A stretch of DNA of 64,000 nucleotides, from the NCBI GenBank assembly GCA_023376005.1, contig CM042181.1, forward strand, positions 357,313 to 421,312. Reading direction: 5' to 3'. The stretch is from Doryteuthis pealeii. Taxonomy: Eukaryota; Mollusca; Cephalopoda; Myopsida; Loliginidae. The notes under the pieces are model-generated. The model was not told where the DNA came from. It did no database searches and saw only the letters and a list, made by a program, of their open reading frames with translations. The first letter of the stretch is position 1. Every line of letters starts with the position of its first letter. Positions 32,701-43,356 of the stretch are shown piece after piece. The position numbers were made by a program, and so were the translations under genes.

Positions 32701-33124
32701 AGGTAAAATAAGGAATGAAAGAACAAAACTCAGACAGAAATGTGTCGTATATTTCGGTGGAGTTTATACTCAGCTTCTTCTGCTTTTATTGAATTATTCG
32801 GATCATACAATTGTTTTATAGAAGGTGGAAGTGCGTAGGTGGGTAAGTTTTGTGGTGAGAGAAAGATTTGATTGGTTATAGGGGAAATCTTTGGGGAAGA
32901 TAAGAAGGGAAACAGATGGGAAGGGAGTTGAGGGAGGGAGGTAGAAAAATGAATGGTGAGAACTACCTGATAGGGGAGGGGAGTAGCCATTTCTTGGAGA
33001 GAGATTTGACTAAAGGGAGTAGCTAATGAGAGTGATAAAGGGGGGGGGTGCTTAGTATACACTAAGATTTCTTTTCAGAGTAGGTAGATGAATGCAAGGT
33101 CTATTTTCTTTTATACATAGGGAC

Positions 33125-33240
33125 TTAAATGGGGCATCCCATGAGGATTCAACTCATGATTCAATAATCATGGATCTGCGGGACTAACTTTTAAAAATCG
33201 CCCTCTACCTAGGCGACGCCGAGTAGCCGCTGCTAATTTC
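33125..33240 (+). repeat. Dispersed repeat (GGGGCATCC family), copy 2
   Basis: Same conserved block as 10485-10605: GGGGCATCCCATGAGGATTC through GGCGACGCCGAGTAGCC. Confidence 0.75.
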
Positions 33241-33339
33241 TAAATAAAGAGAAATTACGAAAAACGATCTACATGTATTTAACATTAACATCTTTTTTTT
33301 AATCTCGCGTCGTCTTATTCACATATTTACATTTATATT

Positions 33340-33478
33340 TACCAACCCTGGACACACAAGCAGAATGAGACAAGGTCAATTTCTTAAGTGGAGTTTAACA
33401 TATTTGAATTCAGAATTTTCCTTCTCCTAGACTGGTTGTCATATCAAGGTTAAAGAGGTTTGTCTGACCTACTATTCA
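33340..33478 (-). mobile_element. SINE body and tail, inverted copy
   Basis: Reverse complement of the SINE tail and body: ACCAACC at the start, GACAAGGTCAATTTCTTAAG, then CCTTCTCCTAGACTGGTTG. Confidence 0.65.
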
Positions 33479-33479
33479 C

Positions 33480-33700
33480 CCATATATGCAGGTATTAGTG
33501 CTATGTGAAATGCAAACATCTTGTCCAAGGATTTATTATGCCATGCACTTCCATATTATTCATTGCTTTTTTGGAGGTCCTCTGCACAGCATCCAGTATC
33601 TGCACAGTGCTGGTCAATGTAGGCCTCTTGCTGGACAGCCCACACTGGTGTGTCCTTCTGTTTGCGTCACATGATGTGATTGTGAAGAATGCTTATTTAT
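33480..33700. other. No recognised gene
   Basis: Two overlapping frames (62 and 101 codons) have no recognisable motif; the longer runs into the R1 repeat. Confidence 0.5.
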
Positions 33701-33704
33701 TATT

Positions 33705-34310
33705 CCCGCCCTGTCGGCTGGGGGGCATTAGAATGCACCGACTAAACCTCTGTAGAGGGGTAAGACTCCCCCAATGGGGCCAACAGTTGACCGTGGGTGG
33801 CGATCCGTGATGCTTAAGGATAGAACCCAGGTGGATGAGTAGTTCATGACTTGCAATATTCAACTTTGGCCCTATCTTGGGCTAGACGGGCGATCGGAGA
33901 GGCCCCCTCCAATTAATCGGCTGGTGACGTCAAGCCCTAGCACCTATATAATTTTCCCAACCCTATTGCCCTTATGGCAAGCCCCTACCGCTTTTTATCA
34001 TATGGATGCTAGAAGGCGTTGACTGAGGGTCTACATGTCCTGGGAATGACGTAAAACTCTATCTGATGGTGAGGTTCCAGTTTTGGAGGTTTGGGGAATG
34101 TGGAGCACTCCTTCATCACCATTGCTCCCTGGTCCACTCTGACCCGGAGAGGTAGTACCTGTTAGGGTCCCATCTATGGGTTAAATAGACAAATGTATTA
34201 AATGTATACAAAAAATTGTATTATCCATTACGAATTGATTTATTTCAAAACTTTATCGGCATTAAATGACCCACTGAGGTTGATATGTCGTAAAACAAAA
34301 CAAAACAAAC
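33705..34310 (+). repeat. Dispersed repeat R1, long copy 1
   Basis: Starts GCCCTGTCGGCTGG, contains CCCCCAATGGGGCCAACAG, TTTGGCCCTATCTTGGGCTA, CTACATGTCCTGGGAATGAC, CTGGTCCACTCTGACCCGGA, and ends with a hairpin-like CGGCATTAAATGACC...GATATGTCGTAAAAC followed by CAAAA repeats. Matches 50356-50950 over its whole length. The A-rich simple tail suggests a retroposon. A tail-only copy is at 34318-34470. Confidence 0.8.
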
Positions 34311-34875
34311 AAAACCAAACCTGTTAGGCTCCCATCTATGGGTTAAATAGAAAAACATGAGTTCATTAAAAAAATTGAGTATCTGTAAGAATGAATTTAT
34401 TTCACAATTTTGTCGGCATTAAATGGCCCACTGAAGTTGATATGCCGTAAACCAAACCAAACCAAACCAAACATTTCCTAAATAACATCAGGGCTTATTT
34501 TCGGGTGAAGTATAATTCTTCATATAACGAAAAACGAGATTACGAAATAGGATATTATTAAATTTCTAAAATAACAGAAATCACGAAAAACGATCTTCGT
34601 GTATTTAACATTAACATCTTTTTTATTTTATTTAAAATCTCGCGTCGTCTTGTTCATTGATGAAGACAAGTGTTTGCCTCACATGATGTGGTTGTAAAGA
34701 ATGCTTAATTTCTTTCATCTGTCTGCCGCACTCAGGTCGCTTGTTCTCAGGGGAGGGCTTATTTTAAAATCATCGTGAAAAATCACGCTAGAGTTTTTTT
34801 TTTACAAGTAGTTCTTATTTTGTTTGACAATACAAACTAAAAACTGTAGTAATGGTTATTCTTACATTTAATATA

Positions 34876-35519
34876 ACAATAGAGATTCGCTTCCGGTTTT
34901 TGTCTGTAACGAAAACTACGTCACTACTTATGTCACACTACCTAAAATCATCATAACAGAATAAATACAATCCAAATTTGAGCATGCAATGTTAGACAGT
35001 CCTTACTGTTTTTTTTAAACAAGTTTTAATAAATACATACCTACCTGGTATTATTTCTCTGAATATTTGAGATGAGGCTTGAAAATTAGTATTATCTGTA
35101 TTATTCGGACTATTGTTCGAGAAGGTTCCCTAGTCCGAAAAGGTTCCCGAGTCCGACAAGAAATACCTGAAGAAAGCCGGAGGATATATCGGCCGAAATG
35201 TTGTACAAATAACAATGAAGATGGGGACAATAGTCCGAATAACACAGATAATACATACCTGGTATTATCTATCTATATATAGTTTGTTTTATTTTAATAT
35301 ATATTTAAAGTTATCAGAACTAAGTTTCCATTTCAATTTTTTTAGTTTTTTACTCCTTTGATGAATTTATTTTATTTTTTACTCCTTTAATAAATTTGAT
35401 GATTTTACTTTACTTATGATACAAACTCTCTGATATTAAACTTTCAACTCCCATCCCCTCCCTCAGTCAATATTTATTTTACGTCGCCCAGAGGGCGTTT
35501 TTTATTATTATTTTGCTAG
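34876..35519 (+). mobile_element. Second Helitron-like family, with nested repeat
   Basis: The 5' part (GAGATTCGCTTCCGG, TGTCTGTAACGAAAACTA) is a divergent relative of the Helitron 5' end. The 3' end has hairpin CGCCC-AGA-GGGCG, 17-18 bases, then CTAG followed by T. A ~200-bp hammerhead-like repeat (35065-35262) is inserted, flanked on both sides by ATACATACCT...GGTATTAT. Without it the element would be ~440 bp. The wider hairpin-to-end distance than usual makes the call tentative. Confidence 0.45.
35070..35262 (+). repeat. Hammerhead-like repeat (GGCCGAAA family), copy 1
   Basis: Contains GGTTCCCGAGTCCGACAAG, CCTGAAGAAAGCCGGAGG, CGGCCGAAATGTTGTACA and ACAATAGTCCGAATAA. CUGAAGA, a CG-rich stem II and GAA are in hammerhead order, but no closing stem I or stem III can be drawn. 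Relatives: 36770-37125 (two, head to head), 57450-57640 inverted, 59590-59680. Confidence 0.6.
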
Positions 35520-35762
35520 TTTAATATAATTCAGGAAACGAAAATCAAACATTTTCTTCGAAACTTAACTGATATATTTTTTCTTTAAGTAAATGAATTT
35601 TGATTCGATTTTTTATCGCGTTTCCTCGAAAATAAGACCTACCTACAAAATAAGACCTAACATGATTTTCAGGATGATTTTAACATAACCCCTCCCCTTA
35701 AAATAAGCTCTACTTGAGGATTAACATTCCTGAGGATGATGATATGATTATTTTTAGTATTA

Positions 35763-36400
35763 CTAGCAAATATATGCACACTCCGGGTGCTAGTATTTAA
35801 GTTTTAATATAATAACATATATTAAATTAGAAAGGCTGATGAAACTGAATTAGAATGCAGATAAAAAGATTTTGAACAGAGGGGGTATGATTGAAAAATA
35901 GAACAACTTTGAAACTAACTCTTCCATCATTTTACATTACTCCCGTCTGTCTTTGTTAAATTTTCCTAATTTAACTATTTAGTTAAGATAGAAAGTAAAG
36001 AATAATATTACAGTTATTTCTTCTTGTTAATGGATTTCTTTTAAGATTTATTCCTGAGATGTTTGCTCATATTCATTAAGATAAAACCAAACAAATAGAA
36101 ATCAATAATACTAAGCCCATATTTATTAAAATCAAATTTTTAATATCAATATGCAAATTAGCTTTACCGTTTACACTGTAAACCGCTATTTTGTTGTATA
36201 TATAAATTCAATTGCATGTTATTAGTATGTAGATAAGACCAACAGTATTAATAATGTCAAACAGTTTTATTATTAATTGAGGTTTAAATAAAAATAAAAT
36301 CATGGAGAATGTGAAGTAAATAACTAAGAGAATTGTGACTTGAGTAGGAATATAGTTTCGGTTACAGACAGAAAAACACACAATCTCCATTATAATAAGA
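35763..36400 (-). mobile_element. Non-autonomous Helitron, copy 4
   Basis: CTAG at 35763-35766 after A, hairpin GCACACTCCGGGTGC with one mismatch, internal sequence matching the other copies, and the TC end at about 36400. The exact 5' boundary is ambiguous because AAGA is repeated there. Confidence 0.8.
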
Positions 36401-36765
36401 AGATTATTCAGACTATTGTCCTCATTTTCATTGTGGTAGTACCAGTTAGAGTACCATTTATGTGTTAAATAGAACAAAATTATGTTTAAAAACTGTCTAC
36501 CAAACAATCGCTTATAACAAACTTGAACTTTACCCAATAAACTATCTTAGCAAAAAACTGCAAATAACCTACTGTTAAAATATAGAAAAATCATTGAAAA
36601 CGACGTAATAAATTTGACCATCTTTCACAAACTACCGCGTGGCATAAAATAACCCTGGATGGGTCAACATGCAGTTAAAATCAATGAATCAATCAATCAA
36701 ACCCATATGTGGGTTAAATAGATGAAAAATCAATTTTTGAAATTTTATTTAGGAAAATAAGTTTA
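36400..36765. other. No recognised gene
   Basis: Includes a short R1-like scrap (GTACCATTTATGTGTTAAAT) near 36437 and AT-rich sequence. Confidence 0.5.
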
Positions 36766-36769
36766 AAAA

Positions 36770-37125
36770 TTAGTATTATCTGCGTTATTCGGACTATTGT
36801 CCTCATCTTCATTTTTATCTGTATTACGTTTCGCCCGATGTGCCCTCCGGTCCTCTTCGGGAACTTTCTTGTCGTAATCGGGAACCTTCTTGTCGTAATA
36901 ATGGGTAGGTCAAAATTCCGTGATGGCTCCCGATTACGACAAGAAAATTCTCGAGTCCAAAAAGAAGGTTTCCGAGTCCGAGAAGGTTCCCGAGTCCGAC
37001 AAGAAATACCCGATGAAGGCCTGAGGGTAAATTGGGCGAAACGTTGTACAGATAACCACAAAGATGAGGACAATAGTCCGAATAATCCAAATAATACTAA
37101 TTATCAAGCCTCATCAAAAAATTCA
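36770..37125. repeat. Head-to-head pair of hammerhead-like repeats
   Basis: The left half is inverted (ATTATCTGCGTTATTCGGAC...GTTTCGCCCGATG) and the right half direct (CCCGATGAAGGCC...GGGCGAAACGTTGTAC...ATAGTCCGAATAA), meeting near 36917 in a run of GTCGTAAT/ATTACGAC. Both have lost the U of CUGAUGA (CCGAUGA on the right half). The right half also carries three tandem GAGTCCGA(G/C)AAG-type motifs. Confidence 0.7.
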
Positions 37126-37600
37126 GAGAAATATGATCATTTTTATTGAATTGTTGTTGAGTTTTTGAATAAAAGAACATCTTAATCGTAAATAAATATA
37201 GTTCGTTGTTCGTAATTTCTGTTTATTTAGAAATGTCGTAATTTTCTACTTCGTAATGTTGTTTTTCGATATATGAAGAATAAAAAATCTCCTGAAAATA
37301 AGCCCTAGTTTTATAATCTAATTTAATTTTATTTCTCTGGTTGATGCAACTTGACCCTCCCCCCAGTATCCCCCCCCCCCGAAAATCTAAATATAGCTCT
37401 GACCTGTACCCCCTTTTTTGATTTTTTTTGGCTCGGCCAATTTTTCTTTTTCTTTTTAAGTAAATACAATCTATAAAAGTTAACCTTTTGTTATTGTCAA
37501 TCAGATCCAGGGGAAGTACTATTTTTTTTAGTTAATTTTTATGGCAGAGTAGCTCGCTATTTTAAATACAGTTTATGTCACGGTAATATATTATTTTAAC

Positions 37601-38015
37601 TCTGCGTAATTTTTTTTATATATAAGTAATATATTCTTTGATATATCGTTTTTAAAACGTGAAAGAATTTTTAACTTCGATACAGCGCCCCCTACTGGAA
37701 ACGAAAAGAGTTTTGAATTCTTAAACCGACCTAAAAAAGAAACATGGCTGAAGGTAATTTTTTGTTAAATTTATTTAGTACGAGTAATTTCTTTCGCTTT
37801 CTGCGTAATTTTTTTTATATATAAGTAATATATTCTTTGATATATCGTTTTTAAAACGTGAAAGAATTTTTAACTTCGATACAGCGCCCCCTACTGCGAA
37901 ACGAAAAGAGTTTTGAATTCTTAAAACCGACCTAAAAAAAAAAAAATATGGCTGAAGGTAATTTTTTTGTTAAATTTATTTTAGTACGAGTAATTCCTTT
38001 CGCTTCATACTTAAA
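37601..38015 (+). repeat. ~198-bp tandem duplication
   Basis: 37601-37797 is repeated at 37798-38015 almost exactly (CTGCGTAATTTTTTTTATAT through TAGTACGAGTAATT), with differences in homopolymers. From 38016 to 39200 I see no gene; an 85-codon minus-strand frame at 38633-38890 has no recognisable motif. Confidence 0.85.
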
Positions 38016-39224
38016 AAAAATTAATTCAAATTTTTTATTTTTCTTAGATTTTTATTTTTATTTGTTTTAAACTTTTTAAGAAAAAGTGCTCTATAAATAA
38101 ATGCTATTAATTTGGAGGTTTTAATACTGAATGAACAAATCGGTATTAAAATGTTTTTTTTTTTCCTAAAGTGCTCTATTGCTGGACAGTAGAGCAGGAA
38201 ACTAGAATAGATTTCCCCTCATGCTTGTTCGGAGTGGCGGTCAAACTTTAAGTACCGAACATGTATACTGAAAAGTGGTTATCTGAAAAAATTGTATATC
38301 GTAAAATGTACTTAATACAGGAAGCATAATGTAGATATAATATTAAGATTTTAAATAATTTAATTTAAATTGCATATCACGTAATTTGTTTTCTATTTAT
38401 CTAATTTAATTATTCATTTTATAATTAAATACATACAGTTCAGTGTGGCATATGGAAATCTAATCGATTACAATGGAGTTATCAGAATAATTATGACTTT
38501 TTATTTTTTATGTTTAAAAGAACCATAATGGCTACAATTTTAAGAAACCAGTTATACCAGGTACTCCCTTGGTTAACTCCTATTTTAGAGTGCTTGCTCC
38601 CACCTGAGGTACCAGGTACTTTTTTTAATTTTTTAAAAAATTTTTTTTATCACAATATTTTTTTTCATTAAGGGAGTCCTCTTTTGTGATACATATCCAG
38701 TACCTAAACAGGTCAGTCTCGAAAGTAAAATGTTATGTATTTGGAAAATAAGTTTCAAGATGAAACCTAAATCAAGTCTTCCCCGATAGGCACGGATCGA
38801 TACTGTCTCTCTGGGGTCGTGTGTGTGTGTGTAAGTGCCGCAAAACGGGGGTCCAGTGTCTGTATAAATCTTAATGACCGCATTGTACACATGATCGGGT
38901 GGGATTTATTTATAGTAAAAAACCATTTTCTGAAGTTCTATTCAACATTTATAAATTTATTTTCATCTGTACGTTTTCCATTACTTGATATTAACAAGAC
39001 GGGCGAACTTTCCAGTCGCGTGATCGACTCTGCCGGCGGTCTTTGTTATATTTAAATCTGTCTGGCAAGGACTTATATATATACAACATTACATACAATA
39101 GGAGCGGTTTCCTCGGGAAATGGGCTCTCGGCGACCCGACACGTCTGTCGTTTTTCAAAATCTAGGCAACGATGTTTGTCCCATCGTTCAGATGGTAACG
39201 TCGCTTAATAACCCTATGGGGGAA

Positions 39225-39340
39225 AGTATGAATCTGTTATTCTCCTCCAGCTATGCGGTTTTAATAAATAGGGCAGACTGGCCTCTTTAAACCTTGGTTA
39301 AACCAGTTCTAGGAGAGGGATCAACTCTTGAACTTCCTGG
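39225..39340 (+). mobile_element. SINE body fragment
   Basis: GGGGGAAAGTATGAATCTG, CTCCAGCTATGCGG, GGGCAGACTGG and CCAGTTCTAGGAGAGG match the SINE body at 26150-26437 and 58955-59215. Confidence 0.6.
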
Positions 39341-39533
39341 AATAAAATAAAAAATAATTCTAATAAATTTCGGGTTAGTTTAAGAATAATTGTAGGATCG
39401 TAAAGGGATTTTTTCTTACTTGTGTGCTACAAAAAAAAGGCGGGGGGGGGGCAGAATAGAACGTCATTTAACATACGTATATGAAAATTGCCCCACACCA
39501 CGTAAAGATTTAACTTCCAAATTTTAGAAAGAT

Positions 39534-39633
39534 NNNNNNNNNNNNNNNNNNNNNNNNNNNNNNNNNNNNNNNNNNNNNNNNNNNNNNNNNNNNNNNNNNN
39601 NNNNNNNNNNNNNNNNNNNNNNNNNNNNNNNNN
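39534..39633. other. Assembly gap (100 N) at palindrome edge
   Basis: Exactly 100 N. The left arm of the 2.4-kb palindrome starts at the first base after this gap. Confidence 0.99.
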
Positions 39634-40844
39634 GCTCCGTGTTCCAAGAAGATCTCAAGGTCGCCATTTTTGGAGAGTTCAGAGAACAGAGCCATAAACA
39701 GTGGCGAAGATGCGGCAAGGAAAGATGCCGGTCTCTTCCTGCAGTGTTCACAGCAGTAATCAATTAATTCCCGGAGTTTTCCCCACCGGTTTCTCCGTCG
39801 GGCAATCAGCGCTGTCTTTAAAAGTAAGTGAATATATATATGAGTATCTCGGCCTAGGATTCTCTCAATGACTATATAGCCTGAAACGCAAGAGCTAATG
39901 GGTTGTTCTCGATAACCTGTAATTCTTCGACCATGCTGAACTCTTCAGATAAATTAAGGAGTTTCTGTGCCGGGAAAGGACTATTTTTTTCGTACCTATC
40001 GTTTCTCATTGATAAAGTGTGAACCCAACCAGATATTATCGGGTACTCATCACACACAAAGCAAGCATTCAACGTTTCCAATGCCTCGATCATATCTATT
40101 TCATAAAGATTAGCCATATCAAGCAGATGTGCCATGCATTCCGAATTAGAATTGACAGCTGCCAACATCAATGGCGTCATTCCTTGATTATTCTTTATCT
40201 GAGTATCAGCACCACCGTCGATTAAAACCCCTAAACTCTGATAATGCATCCCAATAACCGCCCCATGAAGAGCCGTGAAACCATTCGCATCCTGATGGTT
40301 AACGTTCGCTCCCAGGTCCAGTAAATACTGGCAAATGTGACCGTTAGCCGTCGAAGCCATCAGAGGACTTACGCCATTAAACGAAGGGGCGTTTATATTT
40401 GCGCCAAGCTTACCATCAACCGGACGTATTCGATGTTGCCGGTGAAAATGGCCAGCATTAGGGGCGTAAAGGGACAGTGGACGTAATCGTTGATATTACT
40501 CAAGCTTCCTGTAATCAATTCGATCAACTCCAGGTTACCGACATTCAGGGCGGCATTTATGGGATGGCCAGTCCTTTTCCAATTCTCGCACATTTCATGA
40601 CGTCCCTGATGGAGAGAAAGTTCGACGAGATAATGCGAGATATCGACTTTGTTCAGATTGATTGCCGAATAGAGAAGCGTGTAGCAGTCTTTCGAGGAAT
40701 TTAGAATTCTTGTGCGTTGTTCGGGCTGAAGATTTTCGAAGGTTACCGTGATGTCTTCCAACGAATCGGTCTCGATTAAACTCAGAATTTTATTGAAGAG
40801 CACCTTATTGGTCCTTCTGTCGAAAGGAAGGTCGACTTGACGTG
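39634..40844 (-). CDS. FEM1-like gene, left-arm partial copy
   Basis: A minus-strand exon starts at 40844 after a TTACAG acceptor and is cut by the gap at 39634. It is the mirror of the right-arm gene (43357 onwards). Two single-base losses break the frame: one G in the run near 40410 (VSLGANI becomes VSLAQI and a stop) and one T near 39875. At both places the right arm has the intact reading, while at the position where the right arm is broken (near 43820) this arm is intact (SFNGVSPLM). This suggests that one original gene lies behind both arms. Confidence 0.75.
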
Positions 40845-41321
40845 CTGTAAGATATGAAAAAATATGTATAGAGGTGATTGTAAGTAAAAGGATTTTTTTC
40901 AGAATTCTAAATAAGTTGCTTGTAAGTGAAATTTGTTAGGTAAAGAATTAAGTATTTTTAGTGGTTGGTTTTGAAGGCTAACACAATGCAAGTGTTAAGA
41001 AAAATAAGGTAACTTTGGTGTTTGTTAACCTGTAATGTATTCTTAATATTTCGTGAAAATCTTTTCGACAGAAGATTCCTGAAACTGAAGCTGTTAGTGA
41101 TCGCCCATTCTGCATTGTGTCTTATATCTTCCAAATACTCTGGGTGTGTTTATGTGCATGCGCGATTATATGCATGTGTGTATGTATACAATGCTAATGT
41201 TTGTTTATATGTGCGTGCGTGTGTTGTTCAACAATGTGATTATCACTCCAGGTTTGGCCTTCCCTTTTTGTTTGATTATTAAGCAGTAGTGTGTGTGTAT
41301 TCATAGGCCTGTGTGCGTGCA

Positions 41322-41323
41322 TA

Positions 41324-41379
<56 letters not shown>

Positions 41380-41480
41380 CCGTGTGTGTACATATACATA
41401 TATAAATATGCACCCGTGTGTGTACATATACAATATAAATATGCACCCGTGTGTGTACATATACATATATAAATAAATAT
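41322..41480. repeat. (TA)n and GTGTGTACATATAC microsatellite, left arm
   Basis: TA run followed by three ~34-bp units CACCCGTGTGTGTACATATA. Mirror tract at 42720-42880. Confidence 0.9.
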
Positions 41481-41577
41481 GCATGTGTGTGTGTAATTTC
41501 CAGGCCCATTTAATATTCTTAGTAAACTTGTTAACATGAGGGAAAATGAAGTTCGCTCGCACCTCAAATTTTAGCTT

Positions 41578-41690
41578 TGAACAAAAAAAAAAAAAAAAAA
41601 AAAAAAAAATATTCGACCGAGTGAAAGCTCGTAACTCGAAAAACTTGTAATTTTGGACACTCGTATCTCAAGGTTCTACTGTACAGTAAC
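41578..41690 (-). mobile_element. mariner-type terminal repeat, left arm
   Basis: Reading the minus strand from 41687: TACAGTAGAACCTTGAGATA, then CGAGTGTCC, then TACGAGCTTTCACTCGGTCG, ending in a poly(T) run. The start resembles the TACAGTRGxACCTYGAxxTACGAG ends of Tc1/mariner-derived elements. A mirror copy is at 42515-42630 and a divergent one at 57990-58075. Only one end is seen. Confidence 0.55.
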
Positions 41691-41799
41691 ATTTAAAGTG
41701 AATCATTAAAAGATATTTGGAATAAACCACTTCCAAACATGTATCATACATCAAAATGAAGCTGGTTCACTATAGATTTCGGTTCCTAGTCACTGGAAA

Positions 41800-42077
41800 C
41801 AGTTCGCTTCTCTTCGGCCCCATGAAAGAGGGTTTGAGAGGCAAACATCATTCCAGTGATGCGGAAGTGAAATCTCTAGTGAAGAAGTGGCTCAAAGAAC
41901 AGTAAATCGAATTTTACGGGGCTTGGGTACATTCTGTCATTCGAAGGTAGAACATTGCTTATCGAGAGAAACGCTCAGCAGAATTTGACGGGCCATGGAT
42001 ATGTGCTCTCATTCGATGGTGGGAACATTGCTGTTGAGAGAAAGTGACTGGAGAAGTAGGGATGTGATCCAGAGAAC
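41800..42077 (+). pseudogene. mariner-like transposase C-terminal remnant, left arm
   Basis: The plus strand reads LLFGPMKEGLRGKHHSSDAE, then VKSLVKKWLKEQ and a stop at 41903, then, in the same general register, EFYGAWVHSVIRR and again EFDGPWICALIRWW. These match the end of mariner-type transposases (FGPLK..LRG..F.SDEEV...V..WL..Q...F...GI..L..RW). The last motif is present twice, so the tail is internally duplicated. Too short and broken to be active. The mirror copy is 42128-42405 on the minus strand. Confidence 0.65.
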
Positions 42078-42127
42078 AGGTATAATTACCAACGCAGGAA
42101 CATGTATCGTACATCAAAATGAAGCTG

Positions 42128-42405
42128 GTTCTCTGGATCACATCCCTACTTCTCCAGTCACTTTCTCTCAACAGCAATGTTCCACCATCGAATGAGAGCA
42201 CATATCCATGGCCCGTCAAATTCTGCTGAGCGTTTCTCTCGATAAGCAATGTTCTACCTTCGAATGACAGAATGTACCCAAGCCCCGTAAAATTCGATTT
42301 ACTGTTCTTTGAGCCACTTCTTCACTAGAGATTTCACTTCCGCATCACTGGAATGATGTTTGCCTCTCAAACCCTCTTTCATGGGGCCGAAGAGAAGCGA
42401 ACTGT
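42128..42405 (-). pseudogene. mariner-like transposase remnant, right arm
   Basis: Mirror image of 41800-42077 with very few differences. The palindrome centre (about 42102) falls within this transposon remnant. Confidence 0.65.
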
Positions 42406-42514
42406 TTCCAGTGACTAGGAACCGAAATCTATAGTGAACCAGCTTCATTTTGATGTATGATACATGTTTGGAAGTGGTTTATTCCAAATATCTTTTAATG
42501 ATTCACTTTAAATG

Positions 42515-42630
42515 TTACTGTACAGTAGAACCTTGAGATACGAGTGTCCAAAATTACAAGTTTTTCGAGTTACGAGCTTTCACTCGGTCGAATATTTTTT
42601 TTTTTTTTTTTTTTTTTTTTGTTCAAAGCT
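42515..42630 (+). mobile_element. mariner-type terminal repeat, right arm
   Basis: TACAGTAGAACCTTGAGATA at about 42523 leading to a poly(T) run at 42595-42620; mirror of 41578-41690. Confidence 0.55.
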
Positions 42631-42839
42631 AAAATTTGAGGTGCGAGCGAACTTCATTTTCCCTCATGTTAACAAGTTTACTAAGAATATTAAATGGGCC
42701 TGGAAAATTACACACACACATGCATATTTATTTATATATGTATATGTACACACACGGGTGCATATTTATATATGTATATGTACACACACGGGTGCATATT
42801 TATATATGTATATGTACACACACGGGTGTATATATATAT

Positions 42840-42884
<45 letters not shown>

Positions 42885-43356
42885 GCACACAGGCCTATGA
42901 ATACACACACACTACTGCTTAATAATCAAACAAAAAGGGAAGGCCAAACCTGGAGTGATAATCACATTGTTGAACAAACACACGCACGCACATATAAACA
43001 AACATTAGCATTGTATACATACACACATGCATATAATCGCGCATGCACATAAACACACCCAGAGTATTTGGAAGATATAAGACACAATGCAGAATGGGCG
43101 ATCACTAACAGCTTCAGTTTCAGGAATCTTCTGTCGAAAAGATTTTCACGAAATATTAAGAATACATTACAGGTTAACAAACACCAAAGTTACCTTATTT
43201 TTCTTAACACTTGCATTGTGTTAGCCTTCAAAACCAACCACTAAAAATACTTAATTCTTTACCTAACAAATTTCACTTACAAGCAACTTATTTAGAATTC
43301 TGAAAAAAATCCTTTTACTTACAATCACCTCTATACATATTTTTCATATCTTACAG

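Larger units (their letters stand above)
30590..33340 (+). repeat. Duplicated block, copy 1 (partner at 60780-64000)
   Basis: Order: periodic polypurine, unique stretch ending CCCCGGAGCCTCACCAAC, two ~190-bp subrepeats (ATTCCTAGCATAAAATT at 31448 and 31642), SINE body (31950-32085), TG/GA microsatellite (32090-32200), unique stretch, GGTT repeats, TA run, a block ending with the GGGGCATCC repeat. The second copy follows the same order at high identity. This copy has an extra ~150-bp insert at 32545-32700. Confidence 0.9.

Noticed and set aside
32730..32800. Hammerhead-like CAGAAGAAGCTGAG...CCGAAATATA on the minus strand (also at 63420)
   Set aside because: The CUGANGA box reads CAGAAGA and no stem I closes. 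Only the GAAA and a palindromic middle resemble a hammerhead.
40477..40704. 75-codon plus-strand frame opposite the FEM1-like exon (mirror at 43497-43724)
   Set aside because: Antisense shadow of the FEM1-like coding strand.
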